From Eubacteriales bacterium (GTDB lineage Bacteria > Bacillota > Clostridia > Oscillospirales > Oscillospiraceae): a stretch of DNA of 64,000 bases. Shown here one piece after another: positions 17,847 to 25,587 of the stretch. The notes under the pieces were generated by a model. That model ran no database searches, was not told the DNA's origin, and saw only the letters and a program-made list of their open reading frames with translations. Numbering within the stretch: the first letter of the stretch is position 1; every line of letters starts with the position of its first letter. A program made the translations under genes and the position numbers. The stretch lies in contig JAUNNH010000003.1 in the NCBI GenBank assembly GCA_030531505.1, forward strand, positions 112,938-176,937. Reading direction: 5' to 3'.

Positions 17847-18671
17847 TTATGCCTCCCTTCGCAGTGCGGCAATGGCCGCCTCGGCCTGCTCCTCCGTAAA
17901 GGGGCAGTTGTGGTTGCCCGGGCCGAGCGCCTCGATCTCCGGGACGCCGCAGCCCTTGCGGGTGTTCAGAATGACCATGGTGGGCCGGCCGCTGCCGAGA
18001 CCGAGCCACGCGTGCTTCACCGCCTCCGAGACCTGCTCGGCGTCGTTGCCGTCCTCCACATCGATCACGTGCCATCCAAAGGCCGCCCACTTCTCCGCGA
18101 GCGGCGCGATATCGTTGACCTGCGCGACCGGCCCGTCGATCTGGAGCTTGTTGTAGTCGGTGAAGGCGATCAGGTTGTCCAGCCCCTTCGCCGCGGCGAA
18201 CATGGCCGCCTCCCAGATCTGCCCCTCCTGGCTCTCCCCGTCGCCGATCAGCGTGTAGATCACGGCACCGTCCTCCTCCAGCTTCGAGCCGAGCGCCGCG
18301 CCGACAGCGCAGGAGAAGCCCTGCCCGAGAGAGCCGGTGGTCATGTCGACCCCGGGCGTGCGGTTCATGTCGCAGTGGCTGGGCAGATCGGTGCCGCCGC
18401 GGTTGAGCGTAAGCAGCTCCTTCTTGTCAAAATAGCCGCGGTTGGCAAGTGCCGCGTAGACCGCGGGGCCGGCGTGCCCCTTGGAGCAGATGAAGCGGTC
18501 ACGCCCCGGCATCTGCGGGTTTCGCGGGTCGATGCGCATCGCCTCGAAGTACAGCACGCCCAGCAGCTCCACCACCGAGAGGCAGCCGCCGATGTGGCCG
18601 ACACCGAGATGCCCGATACAGCGGATCGTGTCACAGCGGATATCCCGGCAGATCGCGGAAAGATCGCTCAA
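17847..18671 (-). CDS. Transketolase, N-terminal (thiamine diphosphate-binding) subunit
   Basis: The partner half of the split transketolase. It shows GHLGVGHIGGCLSVVELLGV, the active-site stretch DRFICSKGHAGPAVYAAL and the thiamine diphosphate motif GDGESQEGQIWEAAMFAA running to TDYNKLQ. It is the first gene of the minus-strand operon and reads from a divergent promoter shared with the isomerase gene at 18819. The 274-residue length is typical of the N-terminal half. Confidence 0.93.
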   Translation of the reverse strand: MSDLSAICRDIRCDTIRCIGHLGVGHIGGCLSVVELLGVLYFEAMRIDPRNPQMPGRDRFICSKGHAGPAVYAALANRGYFDKKELLTLNRGGTDLPSHCDMNRTPGVDMTTGSLGQGFSCAVGAALGSKLEEDGAVIYTLIGDGESQEGQIWEAAMFAAAKGLDNLIAFTDYNKLQIDGPVAQVNDIAPLAEKWAAFGWHVIDVEDGNDAEQVSEAVKHAWLGLGSGRPTMVILNTRKGCGVPEIEALGPGNHNCPFTEEQAEAAIAALRREA

Positions 18672-18690
18672 AATCGGAACCCTCCCCCTA

Positions 18691-18711
18691 TTGATTAATC
18701 GGATAAACTAA
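18691..18711. promoter_or_regulatory. Possible ROK operator
   Basis: Imperfect AT-rich palindrome reading TTAGTTTATC to GATTAATCAA on the minus strand, just downstream of the minus promoter. It resembles XylR/NagC-type sites, and the ROK regulator is in the operon. The assignment is inferred. Confidence 0.4.
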
Positions 18712-18715
18712 TGCA

Positions 18716-18745
18716 AGTATAGCCCGGCGGGCCCGGTCCTGTCAA
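18716..18745 (-). promoter_or_regulatory. Promoter of the transketolase operon
   Basis: On the minus strand TTGACA (18745-18740), 18 bp, TATACT (18721-18716). Confidence 0.75.
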
Positions 18746-18768
18746 CAGGAAAAGGCATTGACAGGACC
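18735..18768. promoter_or_regulatory. Inverted repeat joining two divergent -35 boxes
   Basis: GGTCCTGTCAA (18735-18745) and TTGACAGGACC (18758-18768) form a perfect 11-bp inverted repeat with a 12-bp centre. Each arm holds a TTGACA -35 box for one direction, so one bound protein could shut both operons. Confidence 0.65.
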
Positions 18769-18786
18769 GCCGGAGGGCGGTAAGAT
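18758..18786 (+). promoter_or_regulatory. Promoter of the isomerase operon
   Basis: Consensus TTGACA (18758-18763), 17 bp, TAAGAT (18781-18786), about 26 bases before the AGGAGG of the isomerase gene. Confidence 0.8.
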
Positions 18787-18818
18787 GGATTCATCAAAGC
18801 TGCTTACAGGAGGACGCG

Positions 18819-20162
18819 ATGAGCGCTTTTTGCCCGGTATATGTCCCGGTGGGCGTCCCCACCTTTCATCTGGAATCCGCACAGGCGGAATTCGAGAAGA
18901 GTGCCGCTCTGCTGCGCGGGCTGGACGACCGCTTTGTCTGCCCCGAGGAGATGCTGCTGAGCCTGGACAAGCTGCGCGCCTTTCTTGAGCCGCTGCACCC
19001 GGACCTGCTCGTGTTCCAGAACCTGACCTTTGCCAACGCCGCCTATATGGCGGAGCTGCTGCGCCGCTTCGACTGCCCGGTGCTGCTGTGGACGCTGCGG
19101 GAGCCCTGCATCGACGGCGGGCGCCTGCGCCTCAACTCCCTGACGGGGGCCTACTCCGCGGCAAACACCCTGCGCGCCTTCTCGGATCGGCCCTTCGCCT
19201 ATGTCTTCGGCGCGCCGGGAGAGGCGCGCACGCGCGGGGAGATCGGAGCGGTGCTGCGGGCGGCCGCGCTCAAGCACGCGCTGCATTCGCTGAAGCTCGC
19301 CGCCGTCGGCCATACGCCCCAGGGCTTCGGTTTCGGCCGCGCGCTCGATGCGGAGCTGATGGACGTCTTCGGCGTGGAGCTGGAGGCGATCGAGGTCCGC
19401 GAGCTGCTGGAGGCGGCGAAGGGCCTTTCGGACGCCGACTGCGCGGACTACCTGCGGCGGAGCGAGGATATGACCTGCGGTCTGGACAAAACACCGGAGA
19501 AAAACCGCCTGGACCACGCGCGGCTCTATCGGGCTTACAGCGACTATGTGCGCGCGCACGGGATCGGGGCCCTGGCCTCGCGCTGCTGGCCGGATCTGTT
19601 CACCTCCTTCGGCACGCCGGTCTGCGCGGTGCTCTCGCTCCTCAATGACGACGGCGTGGCCGCCGCCTGCGAGGCGGACGTGTACGGCGCGCTCTCCATG
19701 TGGATGGGCATGCGGCTGAGCGGGGAGCCGGTCTTTTTCGGGGATCCGGTCTCGCTTGATGAGGAGGAGAACACGATCACCTTCTGGCACTGCGGGGCGG
19801 CGGCCTGCTCGCTCGCCCGGCGGGATACCGGGGCGGTCGTCGGGGTGCATCCGAACCGGAAGATTGGCCCGGCCATGGACTTCGGCTGCGAGGCCTTTCC
19901 GGAGGCGACGGTCTTTCGCGTGGGCCGCGAGCCGGACGGCAGCTTCCGCTTTTTCCTCTGCGAGGGGCGCGTGCTCGACAAGCCCAAGCAGTTCACCGGC
20001 ACCTCGCTGGTCGTGCAGACCGACGCCAGGAGCCGTGCGATCGTCGAGAGCAGCGTGAAGGCGGGCTTCGAGCCGCATTTCGTCGTGATGAAGGGCCGCC
20101 ATGCCGCGGTGCTCGCGGCGCTCGGGGAGATGTACGGTTTCCCGGTCTACTGGTATAAATAA
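18819..20162 (+). CDS. L-fucose/L-arabinose isomerase-like protein
   Basis: Putative ketol isomerase of the FucI/AraA fold, 447 residues. The N-terminal part has the FucI/AraA-type Rossmann pattern (LHPDLLVFQNLTFANAAYMA). The C-terminal part contains NDDGVAAACEADVYGALSMW, corresponding to the metal-binding Glu region of the family, and ITFWHCGAAACSLA with the conserved His. Remote members of this group act on various sugars, including sulfosugars, so a specific name is not justified. It starts the plus-strand operon opposite the transketolase operon, with AGGAGG 5 bases before the ATG, and is followed by Nif11-like and YhcH genes. It probably feeds a ketose into the neighbouring pathway. Confidence 0.75.
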   Translation: MSAFCPVYVPVGVPTFHLESAQAEFEKSAALLRGLDDRFVCPEEMLLSLDKLRAFLEPLHPDLLVFQNLTFANAAYMAELLRRFDCPVLLWTLREPCIDGGRLRLNSLTGAYSAANTLRAFSDRPFAYVFGAPGEARTRGEIGAVLRAAALKHALHSLKLAAVGHTPQGFGFGRALDAELMDVFGVELEAIEVRELLEAAKGLSDADCADYLRRSEDMTCGLDKTPEKNRLDHARLYRAYSDYVRAHGIGALASRCWPDLFTSFGTPVCAVLSLLNDDGVAAACEADVYGALSMWMGMRLSGEPVFFGDPVSLDEEENTITFWHCGAAACSLARRDTGAVVGVHPNRKIGPAMDFGCEAFPEATVFRVGREPDGSFRFFLCEGRVLDKPKQFTGTSLVVQTDARSRAIVESSVKAGFEPHFVVMKGRHAAVLAALGEMYGFPVYWYK

Positions 20163-20174
20163 GGAGGAAAAACC

Positions 20175-20519
20175 ATGATCGAACAGGCGGAGGCCTTTTT
20201 TGAACGCTACGCCGCGGACGCCGCGCTGCGCGAGCAGCTGCGGCAGGCGGAGGAATGCTATCCCGGCAGTCTCGAGATCCGCGAGGCGGTGGTGGAGGAC
20301 GTGCTGCTGCCCGCGGCGCATGCTCTCGGCTATAACTTTACCCTGGAGGAGCTGCGGACCTATGAGACCCGCGTGAAGCTCCGCAACGCCCGGCCCGACC
20401 TGCCGATCCCGGAGGACGAGGAGATCGACGACGATCCCCATCGCTTCTGGCTCCTCGACCACGGCTGGACCTATGACACCGACGTCTATCCCGACAAGCT
20501 GCCGGGTACGGAAGAATAA
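20175..20519 (+). CDS. Nif11-like domain small protein
   Basis: A 114-residue acidic protein. Residues 3-65 resemble the Nif11 domain: AEAFFERYAADAALREQLRQ near the start and ALGYNFTLEEL at the end of the domain. Nif11 domains occur as small proteins near nitrogenase genes and as leader regions of some peptide natural products. Here no Gly-Gly processing site and no short core follow; the C terminus is an acidic, Trp-containing tail (HRFWLLDHGWTYDTD). It sits 12 bases after the isomerase gene with its own AAGGAGG site, so it belongs to the sugar operon. Function unknown. Confidence 0.6.
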   Translation: MIEQAEAFFERYAADAALREQLRQAEECYPGSLEIREAVVEDVLLPAAHALGYNFTLEELRTYETRVKLRNARPDLPIPEDEEIDDDPHRFWLLDHGWTYDTDVYPDKLPGTEE

Positions 20520-20548
20520 AACGGAAAAAACGAAAGGATGTATGCACC

Positions 20549-21013
20549 ATGATCGTTGCCAGAAATGCGGACGCCGCCAATTACAAGGGCTTCAGCCCCC
20601 TGCTTGACAAGGCGCTGGACCTGCTGACGCCGGAGTTTCTCGCGAGCGTCGGCACCGAAACCGTCCATATGGACGGGGAGAAGCTCTACGCCACCCGGAA
20701 CATCTTTGACACCGCGCCGGACTCCGAGACCTTTTTCGAGTCCCACAAGCGCTATCTCGACATCCATGCCGTCACCAAGGGTGAGGAGCGCATGGAGATC
20801 GCCGACCCCAAAGCCCTGACCGTGGACGAGGAAAAGAGCCGTCCGGAGGGCGACTTTTATGCCTTCACGGAAAAGAGCGCCGAGCACCAGACCCTGATCC
20901 TCAAGCCCGGCACCTTCCTGGTCGCCTTCCCCGACGACGCCCACCGCTGCAAGGGCCAGGTGAACGGCGTGAGCCAGGTCGAAAAGGTCGTTTTCAAAAT
21001 CCTGATCGAGTGA
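20549..21013 (+). CDS. YhcH/YjgK/YiaL family protein
   Basis: Small cupin-like beta-barrel protein (154 residues) of the DUF386 family, found in many sugar operons (sialic acid, beta-galactoside and others), probably acting on sugar anomers or epimers. Diagnostic stretches are RYLDIHAVTKGEERMEI and KPGTFLVAFPDDAHRCKGQV, the latter including metal-ligand-type Asp and His residues. It ends the isomerase operon; the next element is a two-hairpin repeat that supplies the terminator. Confidence 0.9.
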   Translation: MIVARNADAANYKGFSPLLDKALDLLTPEFLASVGTETVHMDGEKLYATRNIFDTAPDSETFFESHKRYLDIHAVTKGEERMEIADPKALTVDEEKSRPEGDFYAFTEKSAEHQTLILKPGTFLVAFPDDAHRCKGQVNGVSQVEKVVFKILIE

Positions 21014-21053
21014 CACAAGCTCCCGCTTCTCGGACTGCGGAGCCCCCTATAAT

Positions 21054-21126
21054 CTGCAAAAGCAGAAACTCCCAAAGGAGTTTCTGCTTTTTTCGTTTGA
21101 AGTTGTCGGCATGTTGCCGACAACTT
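21054..21126. repeat. Two-hairpin dispersed element, copy 2 (also terminator of the isomerase operon)
   Basis: Hairpin A is AAAAGCAGAAACTCC/GGAGTTTCTGCTTTT (21058-21072 and 21077-21091) followed by TT. Hairpin B is AAGTTGTCGGCA/TGCCGACAACTT (21100-21111 and 21115-21126). Layout and core match 826-897; the outer arms differ but remain paired. Confidence 0.7.
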
Positions 21127-21205
21127 GAAGCTCCTGCAAAGTGCACAAAAAAATTCTGAAAATTTGAGCACAACTCCGAAAATGGAGATAATTGGGAGTC
21201 TTCGA

Positions 21206-21234
21206 TTGACTTTCTTCCGGTGACTTGGTATTAT
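21206..21234 (+). promoter_or_regulatory. Promoter of the LacI-family regulator gene
   Basis: TTGACT (21206-21211), 17 bp, TATTAT (21229-21234). Confidence 0.8.
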
Positions 21235-21250
21235 GAAGATGTCGAGAGCT

Positions 21251-21287
21251 GGAAACGGTACCGGGAGCGGTACCGGAACGGTTTCCG
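21251..21287. promoter_or_regulatory. Clustered LacI-type operators
   Basis: Self-complementary CGGTACCG occurs at 21256-21263 and 21268-21275, followed by CGGTTTCCG at 21279-21287. The whole is bracketed by GGAAAC/GTTTCC. The units are about one helical turn apart and begin about 10 bp after the expected transcript start, which suits self-repression by the LacI protein. Confidence 0.55.
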
Positions 21288-21308
21288 GGCAGAACGGGAG
21301 AGCTGGCC

Positions 21309-22319
21309 ATGACCATTAAAGATATCGCAAAGGCCTGCGGCGTCGGCGTGAGCACCGTGTCCCGCGTGCTCAACGGGCGGCCGGACGTGAGCGCCGAGGT
21401 GCGCGAGCGTGTGCTGAACATGGTGGAGGCGACAGGCTATATCCCGAACAACAGCGCTCGCGATCTGGGGCGCAGCCGCAGCGACGCGATCGGTGTCGTG
21501 GTCCGCGGCACGGGGAACCTCTTTTTCTCCGAGGTGCTCAAGACCGCCGCGCTGGAGATCGACCGCCGCGGCTACACGATGGTGCCGCGCTTCATCGGCG
21601 AGGACGACGACGAGGTCAAGGCCGGGGCGATCCTGGAGCGGGAGAAGAAGCTGCAGGGCCTTATCTTTCTCGGCGGGCGCTTCGACTATACGCCGGCGGA
21701 GCTGAGTCTGGTCGGCGTGCCCTATGTCTGCTGCTCCTTCACCAACAGCTTCGGCTCTCTTGCGGAGGAGGAGTATTCCTCCGTCTGCATCGACGATTTC
21801 CGCACCGCCTATCAGGCGGTGGAAAAGCTCATCGAGCACGGCCACCGGCGCATCGCCGCCCTGGTGCCGAGCTGCTCGGATCATTCGATCAGTGAGCTGC
21901 GCTACGAGGGCTATAAGGCGGCGCTGCGCGAGCATGACATCCCCTTCGATGAGGCGCTGGTCATGGAATGCGGCGGCTGCTTTACGATGCCGGAGGCCTA
22001 CGAGGGTATGGCGAAGCTGCTGGAGAGGGAGACGGATTTCACCGCCGTCTTCGTCCTGTCCGACACCACGGCCATCGCCGCCATCAAGGCGATGGAAGAC
22101 CGCGGACGCCGCGTGCCGGAGGATCTGTCCGTCATCGCGATCGACGGGCTGGAGATCAGTTCCTACACGGTGCCGACGCTCTCTACCATGACCCAGCCGG
22201 CGGAGGAGATGGGCCGCGAGAGTGTGAAGCTCCTGCTGGAAGTCATGGACGGCGGCCCCCACCGCCACATCCGCCTGGAGCCCGCTTTTCGTACGGGCGC
22301 CTCGCTGCGGACGCTTTGA
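21309..22319 (+). CDS. LacI family transcriptional regulator
   Basis: Sugar-responsive repressor of 336 residues. The N-terminal helix-turn-helix (MTIKDIAKACGVGVSTVSRV) and hinge (TGYIPNNSARDLGR) precede a periplasmic-binding-protein-like domain. The latter has a GHRRIAALVPSC stretch and the late VPEDLSVIAIDGLE and PTLSTMTQPAEEMG stretches typical of the family. Operators lie in its own promoter region. It is the first gene before a sugar ABC importer and 4-alpha-glucanotransferase, so an alpha-glucan such as maltodextrin is the likely signal; this is inferred from neighbours. Confidence 0.94.
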   Translation: MTIKDIAKACGVGVSTVSRVLNGRPDVSAEVRERVLNMVEATGYIPNNSARDLGRSRSDAIGVVVRGTGNLFFSEVLKTAALEIDRRGYTMVPRFIGEDDDEVKAGAILEREKKLQGLIFLGGRFDYTPAELSLVGVPYVCCSFTNSFGSLAEEEYSSVCIDDFRTAYQAVEKLIEHGHRRIAALVPSCSDHSISELRYEGYKAALREHDIPFDEALVMECGGCFTMPEAYEGMAKLLERETDFTAVFVLSDTTAIAAIKAMEDRGRRVPEDLSVIAIDGLEISSYTVPTLSTMTQPAEEMGRESVKLLLEVMDGGPHRHIRLEPAFRTGASLRTL

Positions 22320-22324
22320 TTTTT

Positions 22325-22340
22325 GAACCCGAACGGGTTT
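22325..22340. promoter_or_regulatory. Palindrome before the sugar-binding protein gene
   Basis: AACCCG-N2-CGGGTT (22326-22339) just after the LacI stop codon. It could be a second operator or a weak terminator. A further short dyad CCCGC-AAC-GCGGG lies about 20 bases on. Confidence 0.4.
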
Positions 22341-22396
22341 GAAAATAAACGATAAACAACCCGCAACGCGGGAAAAAACGAAAAGGAGAAATCAAA

Positions 22397-23668
22397 ATGA
22401 AAAAGATCATCGCACTCGCGCTGACCCTGATCATGGTTTTCGCGCTGGCGGCTTCTGCCTCCGCTGCGGATACCGGTTCGGTCTATTGGCTGAACTTCAA
22501 GCCCGAGCTGGACGAGGCTGCCCAGCAGCTGGCCTCCATGTACACCGAGGAGACCGGCGTTCCCGTCAAGGTCGTCACCGCCGCTTCCGGCACCTACAGC
22601 CAGACCCTGACCTCCGAGATGGACAAGTCCTCCGCGCCTACCCTCTTCGTCATCGGCAACCAGGCCGGCGTCAAGGAGTGGGGCGAGTTCGCCATGGACC
22701 TGACCGATACCCCCATCGCCAATGAGCTGAACACCGACGCCTACAACCTCTATGATGAGGACGGCCGGCTGGTCTCCATCGGCTACTGCTTCGAGTGCTA
22801 CGGCATCGTCGTCAACTGCAACCTCCTCAAGGCCGCCGGCCACAGCCTGGACGAGCTGGTCAACTTCGAGGGGCTGAAGGCTGTCGCTGAAGACATCCAT
22901 GCCCGCGCTGGCGAGCTGGGCTTCGACGCCTTCGTTTCCGCCGACATGGACAGCTCCCAGAGCTGGCGTATCACCGGCCACCTGGCCAACCTGGAGTACT
23001 TCTATGAAGAGCGCGACGCCGGCGGCTGGAGCGAGTGCCCTGCTGAGCTGACCGGTGCCTACATCGACAACTTCAAGGCCCTCTATGACCTTATCATCAA
23101 CAACAGCCTGACCGATCCCTCCGCCCTGGCCACTGGCGGCCACGATCCTGCCAACGAGCTGAAGTCCGGCAAGGCCGTCTTCTTCCTGACCGGTTCCTGG
23201 GATTATGCCGACATCACCTCCGAACTGCCCAACGTGGCGATGATCCCCTATTACTGCGGTGTTGAGGGCGAGGAGAAGGCCGGCCTGAACTGCGGCACCG
23301 AGAACTGCTGGGCCATCAACGACACCGTGTCCGACGCCGATAAGGCTGCCACCATGGACTTCATGATGTGGCTCGTCACCGATCCCGAGGCCGCCCAGAT
23401 CATGGTCGACCAGCTGGGCGTCCTGCCTTACAAGAATGTTCCCGAATCCGCCAACGGCTTCCTGGCCGACGCCAACAACTATGCTGCCGACGGTTGCTAC
23501 GTGATGGATTGGGCCACCAACTATCAGCCCAATGTCGATGACTACCGTGCTGCGCTGGTGTCCGCTCTGAACGCCTACAACGCCGATCAGTCCGACGCCA
23601 ACTGGGAGCTCGTGAAGACCGCGTTCGTGGATGGCTGGGCTGTCCAGTATCAGTCCGCCAACGGCTGA
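22397..23668 (+). CDS. Extracellular sugar-binding protein (ABC importer, family 1)
   Basis: Substrate-binding component of a carbohydrate importer, 423 residues. It has a cleavable signal peptide ending near ASASA (residues 19-23) and, unusually for a Gram-positive binding protein, no lipobox Cys. The mature part matches the MalE-like SBP_bac_1 fold, with GKAVFFLTGSWDYADI and TVSDADKAATMDFMMWLVTD. Without a lipid anchor it may be held in the wall or bound by the permeases. It precedes two permease genes and malQ; a hairpin at 23717-23742 after it would keep its transcript level above theirs. Confidence 0.9.
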   Translation: MKKIIALALTLIMVFALAASASAADTGSVYWLNFKPELDEAAQQLASMYTEETGVPVKVVTAASGTYSQTLTSEMDKSSAPTLFVIGNQAGVKEWGEFAMDLTDTPIANELNTDAYNLYDEDGRLVSIGYCFECYGIVVNCNLLKAAGHSLDELVNFEGLKAVAEDIHARAGELGFDAFVSADMDSSQSWRITGHLANLEYFYEERDAGGWSECPAELTGAYIDNFKALYDLIINNSLTDPSALATGGHDPANELKSGKAVFFLTGSWDYADITSELPNVAMIPYYCGVEGEEKAGLNCGTENCWAINDTVSDADKAATMDFMMWLVTDPEAAQIMVDQLGVLPYKNVPESANGFLADANNYAADGCYVMDWATNYQPNVDDYRAALVSALNAYNADQSDANWELVKTAFVDGWAVQYQSANG

Positions 23669-23716
23669 GTAATCCAAAACACGGTATCCCCGAGCGGATA
23701 TCCCATGCATACCTGA

Positions 23717-23746
23717 CAGGGCGGGCGAGTTCGCCCGCCCTGTTTT
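23717..23746 (+). terminator. Intra-operon attenuating terminator
   Basis: Stem CAGGGCGGGCGA/TCGCCCGCCCTG followed by TTTT, between the binding-protein and permease genes. It probably sets the usual excess of binding protein over permease. Confidence 0.75.
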
Positions 23747-23780
23747 CTTGTATTTGTGAGAGAAAACGGGAGATGATGGT

Positions 23781-24668
23781 TTGAAAAAAGGAATCTTCAA
23801 GAATCCCTTGCGCCGCTGGTTCTGGCTCTTCCTCGGCCCGGTGACGGCCGCCTTTGCCATCGGCTTTGTCTGGCCCTTTATTCAGGGAATTTATCTGTCC
23901 TTCTGCAAGTTCAAGCTCATCCGCAACGCGACCTTTATCGGCTTTGGCAACTATCTTTCCGCGCTGAAGGACGCGAGCTTCATGCACTCCTTCTGGTATA
24001 CGGCCCTCTTTGCGCTCACCAGTCTGGTGTTTATCAACGTCCTCGGCTTCGCCGCGGCCTATGCGCTGACCCAGGGCATCCGCGGCTCGAACCTCTACCG
24101 CACGGTCTTCTTCATGCCGAACCTGATCGGCGGCATCGTGCTGGGTTACATCTGGTCCATGATCTTTGACGGCGTGCTGTCCCGCTACGGCACCTCCATC
24201 CTGATGGAGACCAAGTACGGCTTCTGGGGCCTCATCATCCTGATGTGCTGGCAGCAGATCGGCTATATGATGATCATCTACATCGCCGGCTTGCAGGCGG
24301 TGCCCGAGGATATGCTCGAGGCCGCGCGCATCGACGGCGCCACGAAGTCGCAGACGCTCTTTAAAGTCACGATCCCGAACGTCATGCCGTCCATCACGAT
24401 CTGCACCTTCCTGAGCCTCACCAATGGCTTCAAGCTCTTTGACCAGAACCTGGCCCTGACCGGCGGCCAGCCCTTCATCATCCAGCCGGACGGCTCGTCC
24501 ATCAAGACGACGGAAATGCTGGCTCTGAACATCTATAACACCTTCTATAACTCCAACTCTGCCTCGAAGGGTGTGGCCCAGGCCAAAGCCGTTTTGTTCT
24601 TCATTCTCGTGGCGGGCATCGGGCTTGCCCAGCTCGCCTATACCCGCAAGAGGGAGGTGCAGCAGTAA
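23781..24668 (+). CDS. Sugar ABC transporter permease, MalF-like
   Basis: Six-helix inner-membrane permease of 295 residues. The cytoplasmic EAA loop that docks the ATPase reads EDMLEAARIDGATKSQTLFK. The start is the TTG at 23781 with GGGAG 8 bases upstream; the two nearby ATGs are out of frame. It pairs with the next permease, which it overlaps by one base (TAATG). Confidence 0.93.
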   Translation: MKKGIFKNPLRRWFWLFLGPVTAAFAIGFVWPFIQGIYLSFCKFKLIRNATFIGFGNYLSALKDASFMHSFWYTALFALTSLVFINVLGFAAAYALTQGIRGSNLYRTVFFMPNLIGGIVLGYIWSMIFDGVLSRYGTSILMETKYGFWGLIILMCWQQIGYMMIIYIAGLQAVPEDMLEAARIDGATKSQTLFKVTIPNVMPSITICTFLSLTNGFKLFDQNLALTGGQPFIIQPDGSSIKTTEMLALNIYNTFYNSNSASKGVAQAKAVLFFILVAGIGLAQLAYTRKREVQQ

Positions 24669-25528
24669 TGAACAAACAGGGAACGCTGGCCGCCGAGCGT
24701 CGGCGGAAGACCATCATGTCGGTGGTGCTGGCGGTGATCTGCATCATCTATGTGCTGCCTGTTCTCTCGGTGGTCATCAACTCCTTTAAGGTCAACACCT
24801 ATGTCAAGACGGATACCTTTGCCATGCCTACCGGAGAGATGTGGGCCGGCTTTGCCAACTTCATCAAAGGCATGACCTTCGGCAACTATCCTTTCTGGAG
24901 CAGTGTGAAGTACAGCGTGCTGATCACCGTGGCCTCCACGGCGCTGATCCTGCTCTTCACCTCCATGGCCGCCTGGTACATCGCGCGCGTGAACTCCTTT
25001 TTCTGCAAGGTGATCTACTATCTCTGCGTCTTCTCCATGGTGGTGCCCTTCCAGATGGTCATGTTCACCCTCTCCAAGACGGCGGACCAGCTCCATCTGA
25101 ACACCCCCTGGACGATCCCGATCGTCTACCTCGGCTTTGGCGCGGGGCTCGCGATCTTCATGTTCGTGGGCTTTGTCAAGTCCATCCCGCTGGAGATCGA
25201 GGAGGCCGCCTCCATCGACGGCTGCGGTCCCGTGCGTACCTACTTCTCCGTGGTGCTCCCGATGCTCAAACCGACGATGATCTCCGTCGGCATCCTGGAG
25301 ATCATGTGGGTCTGGAACGACTTCCTTCTGCCCTACCTCGTGCTGGACATCAACGAGTACCGCACGATCCCCATCCACATCCAGTACCTCAAGGGCAGCT
25401 ACGGCACGGTCGACCTGGGGGCGACCATGGCCCTGATCCTGCTGAGCATCATCCCCGTGATCGTGTTCTATCTGATCTGCCAGAAGCACATCATAAAGGG
25501 TGTGGCCGCCGGCGCCGTGAAGGGCTGA
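24668..25528 (+). CDS. Sugar ABC transporter permease, MalG-like
   Basis: Second permease subunit, 286 residues and six membrane helices, with the EAA loop LEIEEAASIDGCGPVRTYFS and the family-typical IMWVWNDFLLPYLV. It overlaps the upstream permease by one base, indicating translational coupling. No ATPase gene follows; a shared MsmK-type ATPase is expected, and one is cut by the left edge of the window. Confidence 0.93.
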   Translation: MNKQGTLAAERRRKTIMSVVLAVICIIYVLPVLSVVINSFKVNTYVKTDTFAMPTGEMWAGFANFIKGMTFGNYPFWSSVKYSVLITVASTALILLFTSMAAWYIARVNSFFCKVIYYLCVFSMVVPFQMVMFTLSKTADQLHLNTPWTIPIVYLGFGAGLAIFMFVGFVKSIPLEIEEAASIDGCGPVRTYFSVVLPMLKPTMISVGILEIMWVWNDFLLPYLVLDINEYRTIPIHIQYLKGSYGTVDLGATMALILLSIIPVIVFYLICQKHIIKGVAAGAVKG

Positions 25529-25587
25529 TCAGGCCCTATGACAGTATAGACGGCCGGCAGGCCGCCGAAAGAAAAGAGTGATGTTTG

